Shown here: positions 7,488 through 14,775 of the stretch, piece by piece
How positions within the stretch are numbered: position 1 is the first letter of the stretch
Layout: every line of letters begins with the position of its first letter
Source: Flavobacteriaceae bacterium
GTDB lineage: Bacteria; Bacteroidota; Bacteroidia; Flavobacteriales; Flavobacteriaceae
Length of the DNA stretch: 29,694 nucleotides
NCBI GenBank assembly: GCA_947472705.1
Contig: CANJDA010000008.1
Span: 1 to 29,694 of the forward strand
Direction of reading: 5' to 3'
The notes under the pieces: model-generated
Seen by the model: only the letters and a program-made list of their open reading frames with translations
The model's database searches: none
What the model was told of the DNA's origin: nothing
Position numbers and translations under genes: made by a program

Positions 7488-8960
7488 TTATTTTGGATTA
7501 TTTAGTTTGCTGTTTTTCTTACTGTAAACAAAGTAAACAACTAAGCCTAGTGCTAACCAACCGATAAGTCGAGCCCAGTTTGTCCATCCTAATCCATAAA
7601 TCATAGCAAGACATACAATTATTCCTAAAATCGGAACTAAAGGAACAAAAGGAGTTTTGAATTCACGTTTCATATCGGGCTCTGTTTTTCTTAGTACGAT
7701 TACTGATATGCAGACTAATATGAAGGCAAACAAGGTTCCGATACTTGTCATGTCTCCTACAATATCACCAGGAATGAAGGCCGCAAATGCACCCACGATA
7801 ACTAAAATTACTAAGTTAGCTTTGTATGGGGTTTTGTATTTAGGATGAACGTCGCTAAAAGCTTTAGGCAATAAACCATCATTACCCATAGAATAGAAAA
7901 CTCTAGACTGACCTAATAACATTACTAAAATAACCGATGAGAAACCGGCTAAAATAGCAACAGTTACAAACTGAGCAAGCCATTCATAACCTGGCATTGC
8001 AGAGGTAATAGCATTAGCAACAGAGGCTTCTTTACCACTTGTTCTGAAAAACTCAACAGACTCAAGTCCAGTTAAAACATGTGCAAAAAGAATATACAAA
8101 ACAGTACAAATCGCTAACGAACCTAAAATTCCAATAGGCATGTCTCGTTTTGGGTTTTTGGTTTCTTGAGCAGCCGTACTTACAGCATCAAAACCTATAA
8201 AGGCAAAGAAAACAGTTCCTGCAGCACCTAGAATCCCCATAATTCCTCCATAACTATGACCAATTCCTTGATCATCTGTATAGGTTGAAGAAGCAGGAAT
8301 ATAAGGAGTATGATTGACAGGATTAATAAAATGCCAACCAAAAATAATAATCATAACCACAATAGATACTTTGGCAACAACAATTATTCCATTTACAAAT
8401 GCAGATTCTTGTGTTCCTTTTATCAAAAGTAAACTTATAACAGCCACAATAAAAAAGGCAGGAATGTTTATAATTCCATTAATTCCATCTGTTGAATGTT
8501 GAAAAGGAGAATGACACCATTCATAGGGTATTGGGCTCACATGGAGCACATTGACCAGCAGGTTGTTGAGGTATTCACTCCAGGCAATTCCAACGGTTGC
8601 TGCTCCTACTGCATATTCTAAAATCAAATCCCAACCGATAATCCATGCCAAGAATTCTCCCATAGTGGCATAGGTATAGGTATAAGCGCTTCCTGCAATA
8701 GGAATAGAAGATGATAATTCTGCATAACATAAACCGGCTAAGGCACAGCCTATAGCAGCAACAATAAATCCTAAAGTTACAGAAGGGCCAGCGTTTTGTG
8801 CAGCAGCTGTAGCAGTCCTAACAAAAAGACCTGCTCCGATGATGGCCCCGATTCCTAAAGCAACCAAAGACCAAGCGGTCAACGTTCTTTTTAATCCTTT
8901 TTCAGATTCTGACGCTTCTGCTAGTAGTTGCGCCATTGGTTTTCTTTTCCAAATTGACAT
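7488..8960 (-). CDS. APC-superfamily amino-acid permease
   Basis: A 490-residue integral membrane protein with about 12 hydrophobic segments, typical of the amino acid-polyamine-organocation superfamily. The first transmembrane segment carries ALGIGAIIGAGLFV (about 34-47), the substrate-backbone binding GxG loop of the family; it is followed by GPSVTLGFIVAAIGCALAGLCYAEL and SIPIAGSAYTYTYATMGEF, which resemble the cationic amino-acid transporter (CAT) branch. Later segments include GFDAVSTAAQETKNPKRDMP, also typical of that branch. The exact substrate cannot be told from sequence. It has its own promoter and terminator, so it is an independent unit, though its place beside hmgA-hppD suits amino-acid uptake for catabolism. 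The ATG at 8960 begins MSIWKRKPM and lies about 20 bases from the predicted transcription start. Confidence 0.93.
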   Translation of the reverse strand: MSIWKRKPMAQLLAEASESEKGLKRTLTAWSLVALGIGAIIGAGLFVRTATAAAQNAGPSVTLGFIVAAIGCALAGLCYAELSSSIPIAGSAYTYTYATMGEFLAWIIGWDLILEYAVGAATVGIAWSEYLNNLLVNVLHVSPIPYEWCHSPFQHSTDGINGIINIPAFFIVAVISLLLIKGTQESAFVNGIIVVAKVSIVVMIIIFGWHFINPVNHTPYIPASSTYTDDQGIGHSYGGIMGILGAAGTVFFAFIGFDAVSTAAQETKNPKRDMPIGILGSLAICTVLYILFAHVLTGLESVEFFRTSGKEASVANAITSAMPGYEWLAQFVTVAILAGFSSVILVMLLGQSRVFYSMGNDGLLPKAFSDVHPKYKTPYKANLVILVIVGAFAAFIPGDIVGDMTSIGTLFAFILVCISVIVLRKTEPDMKREFKTPFVPLVPILGIIVCLAMIYGLGWTNWARLIGWLALGLVVYFVYSKKNSKLNNPK

Positions 8961-8986
8961 AAAAGAGAGTTTAGTTAATAGATTTT

Positions 8987-9016
8987 CAAATATAGTTTTT
9001 TATGTATCACATCAAA
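8987..9016 (-). promoter_or_regulatory. Promoter of the amino-acid permease gene
   Basis: On the minus strand TTTG (9016-9013), an 18-base spacer, and TATATTTG (8994-8987) match both boxes of the Bacteroidota promoter. Transcription would begin near 8981, about 20 bases before the ATG at 8960. This is one of the best promoters in the window. Confidence 0.7.
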
Positions 9017-9049
9017 CAAAAATAAATTATATTCTGATTGATTTTTAGT

Positions 9050-11263
9050 TTAAAACCAGAATCCTACACTAATAAATGTGTATCCTTTATTTAATTCAGG
9101 TGACCATGTATATTTCACTTCTATAGGGCCAATGGCTGATTCTAGTGAGTATCCAACAGCATAACCATTGTATTTTGGTTTTGAAAACCAATTACCAGTT
9201 TTAAATAAATCGTCTTCAACATTAGCGTAATTGGCAGCAAAGTTGATGTGATTTTTTTTGTATAATTCGTAGTCTAAAGTAATGCAACCTTTGATATAAC
9301 TATCAGCTGAAACACTCAAAAAATCATAACCATAGAATTGCCTGAAATTATTGATGGTATTAAACCCATAACCACCCAAAATAAAATCAAAGAAATGAAC
9401 ACTATCTCCTCCCATAGCAAATCCCGCCTCAGATTGAATTTTTAAAGTTGTTTTTTTATAAAATGTTTTAACCACACCTATTTCTCCCTTAGCAATGGAA
9501 AATCGATGAAAATCATTTGTATAATCCGATGAATATAAAAAGGATTGGATGTCTCCTGAAAAAAGCCATCCTTTTTTTGGAAATAATTTATTGTCAAATG
9601 AATCATATTTTAAGTAACCAAACACACTGGCATAATTACTTTTTTCAAATGTTGGTGAAATGGTTCCTAAATTATCCGATTTTATTTTTAAATGTTTGTA
9701 TTCTATTCCAGCACCAATTAGAAATTTTTGAATGAAAACCGTTTGTAAATAGGCCTGATTTGTCAAATCGGCAAAGTCAATATTAATGCTGTTTAACCCT
9801 AATTGGGTTAATAATTCCCCATCTTTAAAATCGGTGAAAACATTTTTGTTGAAAGTATTGTAGCGTGATTTGATACCAAAACTCCAATAAAAACCATTGT
9901 CGATATAATAATCTAAGTTGTATCTAATATTATCACCAAGCCCAACATCCAGAGAAATCACATCATTTTTGAATAATGACTTTTTTTGTGTTACGTTAAG
10001 CAATATGGCGCTTTTGTATAGTCCATCGTAATGAAGCCCAAATTTTAAAAAAGTCTTAATGGGATTTTCGGTTAAATACAATTGTAATTCGTCACCATTA
10101 GAATATGGTTCTAATTTATAACTGATTCTGCTAAAGTTTTGTGTTGCATTGATGTTGTTAATACCTTTTTTTAAATCTTCATAATTGATGTTAGTACCAC
10201 TTTTAAAACGAAGTTTCCCTAAAACATAGGCCCTGGTATAATTGTCTAATCTATTAATATTGATACTTTTTATATGTAATGTGTCTTTTTCAACTTTAAA
10301 GTTATTTATTTTAAAAGGTTCAGATGGATTGAACAATTTGTTAATAGCATCAATTTGTAACATTGCTGCTTCTTCTCCTTTTTTTATTATTTCTTGCCCT
10401 TCGGCAAAAGAAATCACTCCATAATTGGAAATATCGGGTTTAATGTAAATATCTGTAATTTTAATTTTTTCTTTCATCCGTTTAATCATGTCCAAATTGG
10501 TAATTTGAACCAAAATTCTCGTGGCATCATTCAATGATTTTCGATCTTTCAAATCATCCTGAACATCAACACCGATGATAATATCAGCGCCCATTTTACG
10601 CACTTCTTCTACGGGATAATTATTGACTACACCACCATCAACCAGTAGTTTGCCATCAATCTCAACAGGAGAAAATAAGGAAGGAAAAGCAGAACTAGCT
10701 AACATGGCTTGAGCTAAATAGCCTCCTCTTAATACAACTGGCTCGCCTTTTTCAATATCAGTTGCAACACATAAAAACGGAATAGGAAGTTGCGTAAAAT
10801 CCTTGACATGTCTAACTTTATGAGTTAGTTTAGATAACAAATTGTAGTTGTACATTCCTTTTGATAGAGCAGCAGGTATTCCAATTTTTAATTTACGAAA
10901 GGGTAATGAGAGTGCATACATTTCATCATTACGTTTTTCATAAAAACTCTTAGAGGTGCGAGGAATATAATCCTGAAGCAATTCATCAAAATCAGTATTA
11001 TAAAAAATAGAATCTATTTGTGTAGAATTATAACCAGAAGCATATAAAGCACCAACCACAGCTCCCATGCTAGTCCCGCCTATATAATCAATTTTGATTC
11101 CAGCTTTTTCTAGTGCTCTAAGTACTCCAATATGCGCAAATCCTTTAGCACCACCACCACTAAGCACCAAACCAACTTTAAGCCTTTTTTTTGGAATAGA
11201 ATCCTGGGCCGAAATCATCTGAATTAAAAACAAACAGAGTAGAACACAAATAAAATTTTTCAT
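9050..11263 (-). CDS. Patatin-like phospholipase with outer-membrane barrel
   Basis: A 737-residue exported protein: signal peptide (MKNFICVLLCLFLIQMISAQ), patatin lipase domain (about 30-235), a POTRA-like linker (about 315-385) and a C-terminal beta-barrel of the surface-antigen/BamA type (about 390-737) ending in an aromatic residue (SVGFWF). Catalytic features are complete: oxyanion loop SGGGAKG, nucleophile S65 in GTSMG, and Asp209 in the DGG motif. This is the layout of type Vd autotransporters such as PlpD of Pseudomonas, in which the lipase domain is linked to its own outer-membrane pore. It lies 8 bases downstream of uvrC, so it is probably co-transcribed with it, a neighbourhood rather than a functional link. 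Substrate and surface exposure cannot be judged from sequence. Confidence 0.92.
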   Translation of the reverse strand: MKNFICVLLCLFLIQMISAQDSIPKKRLKVGLVLSGGGAKGFAHIGVLRALEKAGIKIDYIGGTSMGAVVGALYASGYNSTQIDSIFYNTDFDELLQDYIPRTSKSFYEKRNDEMYALSLPFRKLKIGIPAALSKGMYNYNLLSKLTHKVRHVKDFTQLPIPFLCVATDIEKGEPVVLRGGYLAQAMLASSAFPSLFSPVEIDGKLLVDGGVVNNYPVEEVRKMGADIIIGVDVQDDLKDRKSLNDATRILVQITNLDMIKRMKEKIKITDIYIKPDISNYGVISFAEGQEIIKKGEEAAMLQIDAINKLFNPSEPFKINNFKVEKDTLHIKSININRLDNYTRAYVLGKLRFKSGTNINYEDLKKGINNINATQNFSRISYKLEPYSNGDELQLYLTENPIKTFLKFGLHYDGLYKSAILLNVTQKKSLFKNDVISLDVGLGDNIRYNLDYYIDNGFYWSFGIKSRYNTFNKNVFTDFKDGELLTQLGLNSINIDFADLTNQAYLQTVFIQKFLIGAGIEYKHLKIKSDNLGTISPTFEKSNYASVFGYLKYDSFDNKLFPKKGWLFSGDIQSFLYSSDYTNDFHRFSIAKGEIGVVKTFYKKTTLKIQSEAGFAMGGDSVHFFDFILGGYGFNTINNFRQFYGYDFLSVSADSYIKGCITLDYELYKKNHINFAANYANVEDDLFKTGNWFSKPKYNGYAVGYSLESAIGPIEVKYTWSPELNKGYTFISVGFWF

Positions 11264-11271
11264 AAAATGTG

Positions 11272-13071
11272 TTAGGATTTACTGATGTTGTAAAAATCGT
11301 AAATTTTTTTGGCTTTTGATACACCTACAACCTCAGAAATTTCTTTTTCAGTGGCTAATTTTAATCTTTTAACACTTTTAAAATGTTTTATTAGTGTCAA
11401 CATTGTTTTTTCACCTATGCCTGGAATGGTTTCTATGGTAGTTTGTAACGCTGATTTACTTCGTTTATCTCGATGGTGTGTTATTCCAAATCGGTGGGCT
11501 TCGTTACGCAAATGCTGAATAACTTTCAAAGTTTCTGACTTTTTATCTAAATACAATGGCACCGAATCACCTGGATAAAAAAGTTCTTCTAATCTTTTAG
11601 CAATACCAATAATGGCAATTTTACCGCGTAACCCTATATCGTCTAAACTTTTTAGCGCCGAGGACAATTGCCCTTTGCCGCCGTCAATAATTATGAGTTG
11701 AGGTAATGGCTGGTTTTCGTCCAATAGTCGTTTATATCTTCTATACACTACTTCTTCCATAGAAGCAAAGTCATTTGGTCCTTCTACCGTTTTAATATTG
11801 AAATGGCGATAGTCTTTTTTGCTCGGTTTACCATCTTTAAAAACCACACAGGCCGAAACGGGATTGGTTCCTTGTATGTTCGAGTTGTCAAAGCATTCAA
11901 TGTGTCTTGGCTCTGTGGAAAGACGTAAATCCTTTTGCATTTGCGCCATAATTCTATTGGTGTGCCGCTCAGGATCTACTATCTGAATTTGTTTTAGTTG
12001 TTCTAATCGTTGGTATTTTGCGTTTCTTTGTGAAAGTTCTAGTATTTGTTTTTTGTCGCCTAGTTGTGGTACCGTGACTTTTATTTTATCGCCAAAATCT
12101 AAATCAAAAGGTAAAATAATTTCTTTGGTTGTCAAATGAAAACGCTCTCTGAGTTCAACAACGGCCAATTCTAATAATTCTTCATCCGTTTCATCTAATT
12201 TCTTTTTGAGTTCTAAAGTATGGGAACGGATAATTGCACCATGCGAAATTTGAAGAAAGTTTATATAAGCCATAGTCTCATCAGAAACTATCGAAAACAC
12301 ATCTACATTCGAAATTTTCGGATTTAAAATGGTAGAACGTGATTGGTAGTTTTCGAGGACTTCAATTTTTTCTTTGATTTTTTGAGCGGCTTCAAAATGC
12401 ATTTGTGCAGCCAATTCCGCCATCATTTTTTTAAAATCGCGCAAACTGTCTTTAAAGTTTCCTTTGAGGATTTCTCGAATTGCATCTACTTGTTTTTGAT
12501 AATTTTCTAAAGATTCATGACCTTCACAAGGGCCTTTACAATTGCCGATATGATATTCTAAACACACTTTGTATTTGCCCGATTTAATATTGGCTTCGCT
12601 CAAATCATAATTGCAAGTACGTAACGGATACAGCTCTTTTATTAAATCTAAAATAGTGTTCACCGTCTTAAAATTGGTATAGGGGCCAAAATATTCTGAA
12701 CCATCTTTAACCATTCTTCTAGTTGGGAATATGCGTGAGAAAGGTTCTTTTTTGATGCAAATCCATGGGTAGGTTTTGTCATCTTTCAGCATAACATTGT
12801 ATCGAGGTTGTAGTTTTTTGATGAGATTGTTCTCCAGCAATAAGGCATCGGCTTCTGAAGAAACTACAATATGTTTAATTTCTACTATTTTTTTAACCAA
12901 TACATTGGTTTTGGCGTTGTCGTGTAGCTTGTTGAAATAGGAACCAACTCTTTTCTTTAGGTTTTTGGCTTTACCTACATACAATATTTTTCCATCTTTA
13001 TCATAATATTGATAAACTCCAGGGCTATCAGGCAGGGATTGTAATTGAAGTTCTAAAGACGGGATTGACAT
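11272..13071 (-). CDS. uvrC: UvrABC excinuclease subunit C
   Basis: Makes the two incisions flanking bulky DNA lesions in nucleotide excision repair, together with UvrA and UvrB. At 599 residues it is full length. Domain order is standard: GIY-YIG nuclease (about 13-95, with GVYQYYDKDGKILYVGKAKN), a cysteine cluster C153, C170, C178, C182 matching the four cysteines reported to hold an iron-sulfur cluster in E. coli UvrC, a UVR motif binding UvrB (about 205-240), the RNase H-like second nuclease (ECFDNSNIQGTNPVSACVVF), and a C-terminal helix-hairpin-helix pair (ETIPGIGEKT and EVVGVSKAKK). The ATG at 13071 begins MSIPSLELQLQSLPDSPGVY, as in relatives. It is transcribed divergently from the folate cyclo-ligase gene across a 52-base gap. 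Confidence 0.97.
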   Translation of the reverse strand: MSIPSLELQLQSLPDSPGVYQYYDKDGKILYVGKAKNLKKRVGSYFNKLHDNAKTNVLVKKIVEIKHIVVSSEADALLLENNLIKKLQPRYNVMLKDDKTYPWICIKKEPFSRIFPTRRMVKDGSEYFGPYTNFKTVNTILDLIKELYPLRTCNYDLSEANIKSGKYKVCLEYHIGNCKGPCEGHESLENYQKQVDAIREILKGNFKDSLRDFKKMMAELAAQMHFEAAQKIKEKIEVLENYQSRSTILNPKISNVDVFSIVSDETMAYINFLQISHGAIIRSHTLELKKKLDETDEELLELAVVELRERFHLTTKEIILPFDLDFGDKIKVTVPQLGDKKQILELSQRNAKYQRLEQLKQIQIVDPERHTNRIMAQMQKDLRLSTEPRHIECFDNSNIQGTNPVSACVVFKDGKPSKKDYRHFNIKTVEGPNDFASMEEVVYRRYKRLLDENQPLPQLIIIDGGKGQLSSALKSLDDIGLRGKIAIIGIAKRLEELFYPGDSVPLYLDKKSETLKVIQHLRNEAHRFGITHHRDKRSKSALQTTIETIPGIGEKTMLTLIKHFKSVKRLKLATEKEISEVVGVSKAKKIYDFYNISKS

Positions 13072-13091
13072 TTGGAATTTTTGTATGATTT

Positions 13092-13099
13092 CAAAGTTA
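13092..13099 (-). promoter_or_regulatory. Candidate -7 element of uvrC
   Basis: On the minus strand TAACTTTG, a full match to TAnnTTTG, 21 bases upstream of the uvrC ATG, with no clear -33 box. In the same 52-base divergent gap the plus strand reads TACTTTTG at 13112-13119, only 4 bases before the ATG of the cyclo-ligase gene; if used, that mRNA would be nearly leaderless. Confidence 0.4.
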
Positions 13100-13123
13100 T
13101 AAAAATTAAAGTACTTTTGGATT

Positions 13124-13690
13124 ATGAATAAAAAGGACTTACGTAAAAAATATAAAACGCTTCGTCAATTATTATCGGATGATGAAATTGAAGATAAAAG
13201 CTTGGCAATTGCCAATAGGTTGTTGTCTTTGGATGTTTGGGAGGCGATCTATTTTCATTTGTTTCTAACTATTGAAGAACAAAAAGAAATTGAAACCGAA
13301 TTCATTTTGCAAATTTTAGCTGGGAAAGACAAAGAAATTGTGGTGGCTAAGAGCAATTTCGAAACGCTAGAAATGACAAACTATCTGCTTACAGACAATA
13401 CAAAATTTCAAAAAAATGATTATAACATTTATGAACCAGTAGACGGCATTGAAGTGCCAACTACAAAAATAGATGTGGTATTTGTGCCTTTATTGGCATA
13501 TGATACCAAAGGAAATCGAGTAGGGTATGGTAAAGGATTTTATGATAACTTTCTTTCTAAATGTCGAGAAGATGTTATAAAAATAGGGTTGTCGTTCTTT
13601 GAGTCTGATGAAGCTATTGATGATGTATTCGAAACAGATATCCGTTTGGATTATTGTGTAACCCCTATGACTGTGTATAACTTTCAATAA
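13124..13690 (+). CDS. ygfA: 5-formyltetrahydrofolate cyclo-ligase
   Basis: An ATP-dependent enzyme that returns 5-formyl-THF to the folate pool as 5,10-methenyl-THF. The 188-residue protein has the family's usual length. Signature features are the basic N-terminus MNKKDLRKKYKTLRQLL, the phosphate-binding region near DVVFVPLLAYD (about 117-127), and GNRVGYGKGFYD (130-141), the Mg-ATP and folate site motif. It stands alone on the plus strand, divergent from uvrC, and its last 26 bases overlap the end of lspA on the other strand. The ATG at 13124 gives the right N-terminus. Alternative gene names in use are fau and MTHFS. Confidence 0.93.
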   Translation: MNKKDLRKKYKTLRQLLSDDEIEDKSLAIANRLLSLDVWEAIYFHLFLTIEEQKEIETEFILQILAGKDKEIVVAKSNFETLEMTNYLLTDNTKFQKNDYNIYEPVDGIEVPTTKIDVVFVPLLAYDTKGNRVGYGKGFYDNFLSKCREDVIKIGLSFFESDEAIDDVFETDIRLDYCVTPMTVYNFQ

Positions 13691-14294
13691 TTGTTTTTTT
13701 AGCGAATGCTTTTTTATTGAAAACAATTAGTATCCCAACCCCTGTTGAAATAGACATATCAGCTATATTGAAAATTGCATTAAAAAATTTGAAAGGATGT
13801 CCACCCCATATTGGCATCCACTTCGGAAAATTACCTTCACAGATAGGAAAATATAACATATCTACCACTTTACCGTGAAACCATGTACCATATGGTTTAT
13901 CAGTAAACATGGTTGACAAATGACCATAGCTATCGTCAAATATAACTCCGTAAAAAACAGAATCAATAATGTTCCCTGCTGCACCAGCAAAAATTAATGC
14001 AATCGCGACCATCAAGAAATTTGAACTGTGTTTTTTACTCGAATCGTATAACCAATAACCAATTCCACCTACTGCTAAAATTCTAAATACGGTCAAAATC
14101 AACTTGCCATAAGCTCCTGGAATTTTTGCTCCCCATGCCATTCCTTCGTTTTCAATCAGTAATATTTTGAACCAATTGGCAACATCAACCTGACCTACTT
14201 CTCCATACACAAAATTAGTTTTGATGTAAATTTTGACAAATTGGTCAAGCAATAAAATAATAGCGATGATTAAAATGGAATTTCGTAATGACAT
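13665..14294 (-). CDS. lspA: Lipoprotein signal peptidase (SPase II)
   Basis: A membrane aspartyl protease that removes the signal peptide from diacylated prolipoproteins. From the ATG at 14294 the protein has 209 residues and four hydrophobic segments. A longer reading frame to 14408 is rejected because it would run through the dksA-side terminator. The conserved motifs are DQFVK in helix 1, NEGMAWG, GAAGNIID, then GKVVDM (D145) and FNIADMSISTG (D179), the two catalytic Asp. Compared with E. coli or Pseudomonas, where GNxID runs almost directly into the first catalytic Asp and the two Asp lie 19 residues apart, there are two insertions: about 25 residues before GKVVD and about 15 between the Asp. 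I recall this for Bacteroidota LspA generally. It overlaps the cyclo-ligase gene tail to tail by 26 bases. Confidence 0.94.
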   Translation of the reverse strand: MSLRNSILIIAIILLLDQFVKIYIKTNFVYGEVGQVDVANWFKILLIENEGMAWGAKIPGAYGKLILTVFRILAVGGIGYWLYDSSKKHSSNFLMVAIALIFAGAAGNIIDSVFYGVIFDDSYGHLSTMFTDKPYGTWFHGKVVDMLYFPICEGNFPKWMPIWGGHPFKFFNAIFNIADMSISTGVGILIVFNKKAFAKKTIIESYTQS

Positions 14295-14333
14295 TTTTTT
14301 GATTTTGATGGCGCTAAAATAGTGTTTTTTTCT

Positions 14334-14366
14334 AAAAAATAACGCCCCAAAACGGAGCGTTATTTT
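14334..14366 (-). terminator. Strong terminator between dksA-like gene and lspA
   Basis: On the minus strand AAAATAACGCTCC (14366-14354) pairs with GGGGCGTTATTTT (14348-14336), 13 pairs with one G-T and a 5-base loop, followed by six T. It is nearly symmetric and could act both ways. It lies 17 bases after the DksA-like stop and 40 bases before the lspA ATG, so lspA needs read-through or its own promoter; I see no TAnnTTTG in that gap. Confidence 0.85.
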
Positions 14367-14382
14367 ATTTATAATAAAGTTG

Positions 14383-14763
14383 TTATCGCTGCAAATTTTT
14401 TGCTTCAATACTCATAGTGGCATGAGGAACAATTTTTAATCTTTCTTTTGAAATTAGTTTGCCGGTTACTTTACAAACCCCGTAGGTTTTATTTTCAACA
14501 CGGAACAACGCATTTTTTAAATCGCGGATAAACTTCTCTTGACGGATTGCCAATTGTGAGTTGGCTTCTTTTGACATCGTCTCACTTCCTTCTTCAAAGG
14601 CTTTAAATGTAGGTGATGTGTCATCGGTACCATTGTTTAAATCATTCATGTAAGCACTTTTAATCAAATCTAAATCGGCTTTTGCTTTTTCAATTTTTGC
14701 TAAAATAATTTCTTTGAACTCTGCTAAATCAGCATCTGAGTATCTTAATTTTTCTTCTATCAT
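14383..14763 (-). CDS. TraR/DksA family protein with degenerate zinc finger
   Basis: A 126-residue protein of the DksA/TraR family, which binds the RNA polymerase secondary channel and alters promoter choice, often with (p)ppGpp. Residues about 10-90 are predicted to form the coiled coil with a turn near 45-60; 94-122 match the C-terminal zinc-finger region (YGVCKVTGKLISKERL...PHATMSIEAK). Canonical members have C-x2-C-x17-C-x2-C; here the positions are C97, T100, S118 and A121, so only one cysteine remains while the surrounding fold residues (YG, G, RL, P, AT) are kept. That pattern suggests a finger that folds without zinc, as in cysteine-poor DksA paralogues. It lies 12 bases downstream of ileS, in an operon. 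Its role as a global regulator is inferred from family only. Confidence 0.9.
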   Translation of the reverse strand: MIEEKLRYSDADLAEFKEIILAKIEKAKADLDLIKSAYMNDLNNGTDDTSPTFKAFEEGSETMSKEANSQLAIRQEKFIRDLKNALFRVENKTYGVCKVTGKLISKERLKIVPHATMSIEAKNLQR

Positions 14764-14775
14764 AATCTTTCTTAA

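Noticed and set aside
14295..14408. N-terminal extension of lspA by 38 residues.
   Set aside because: The extension would translate through the terminator hairpin and overlap the end of the dksA-like gene; the ATG at 14294 gives the normal LspA N-terminus.
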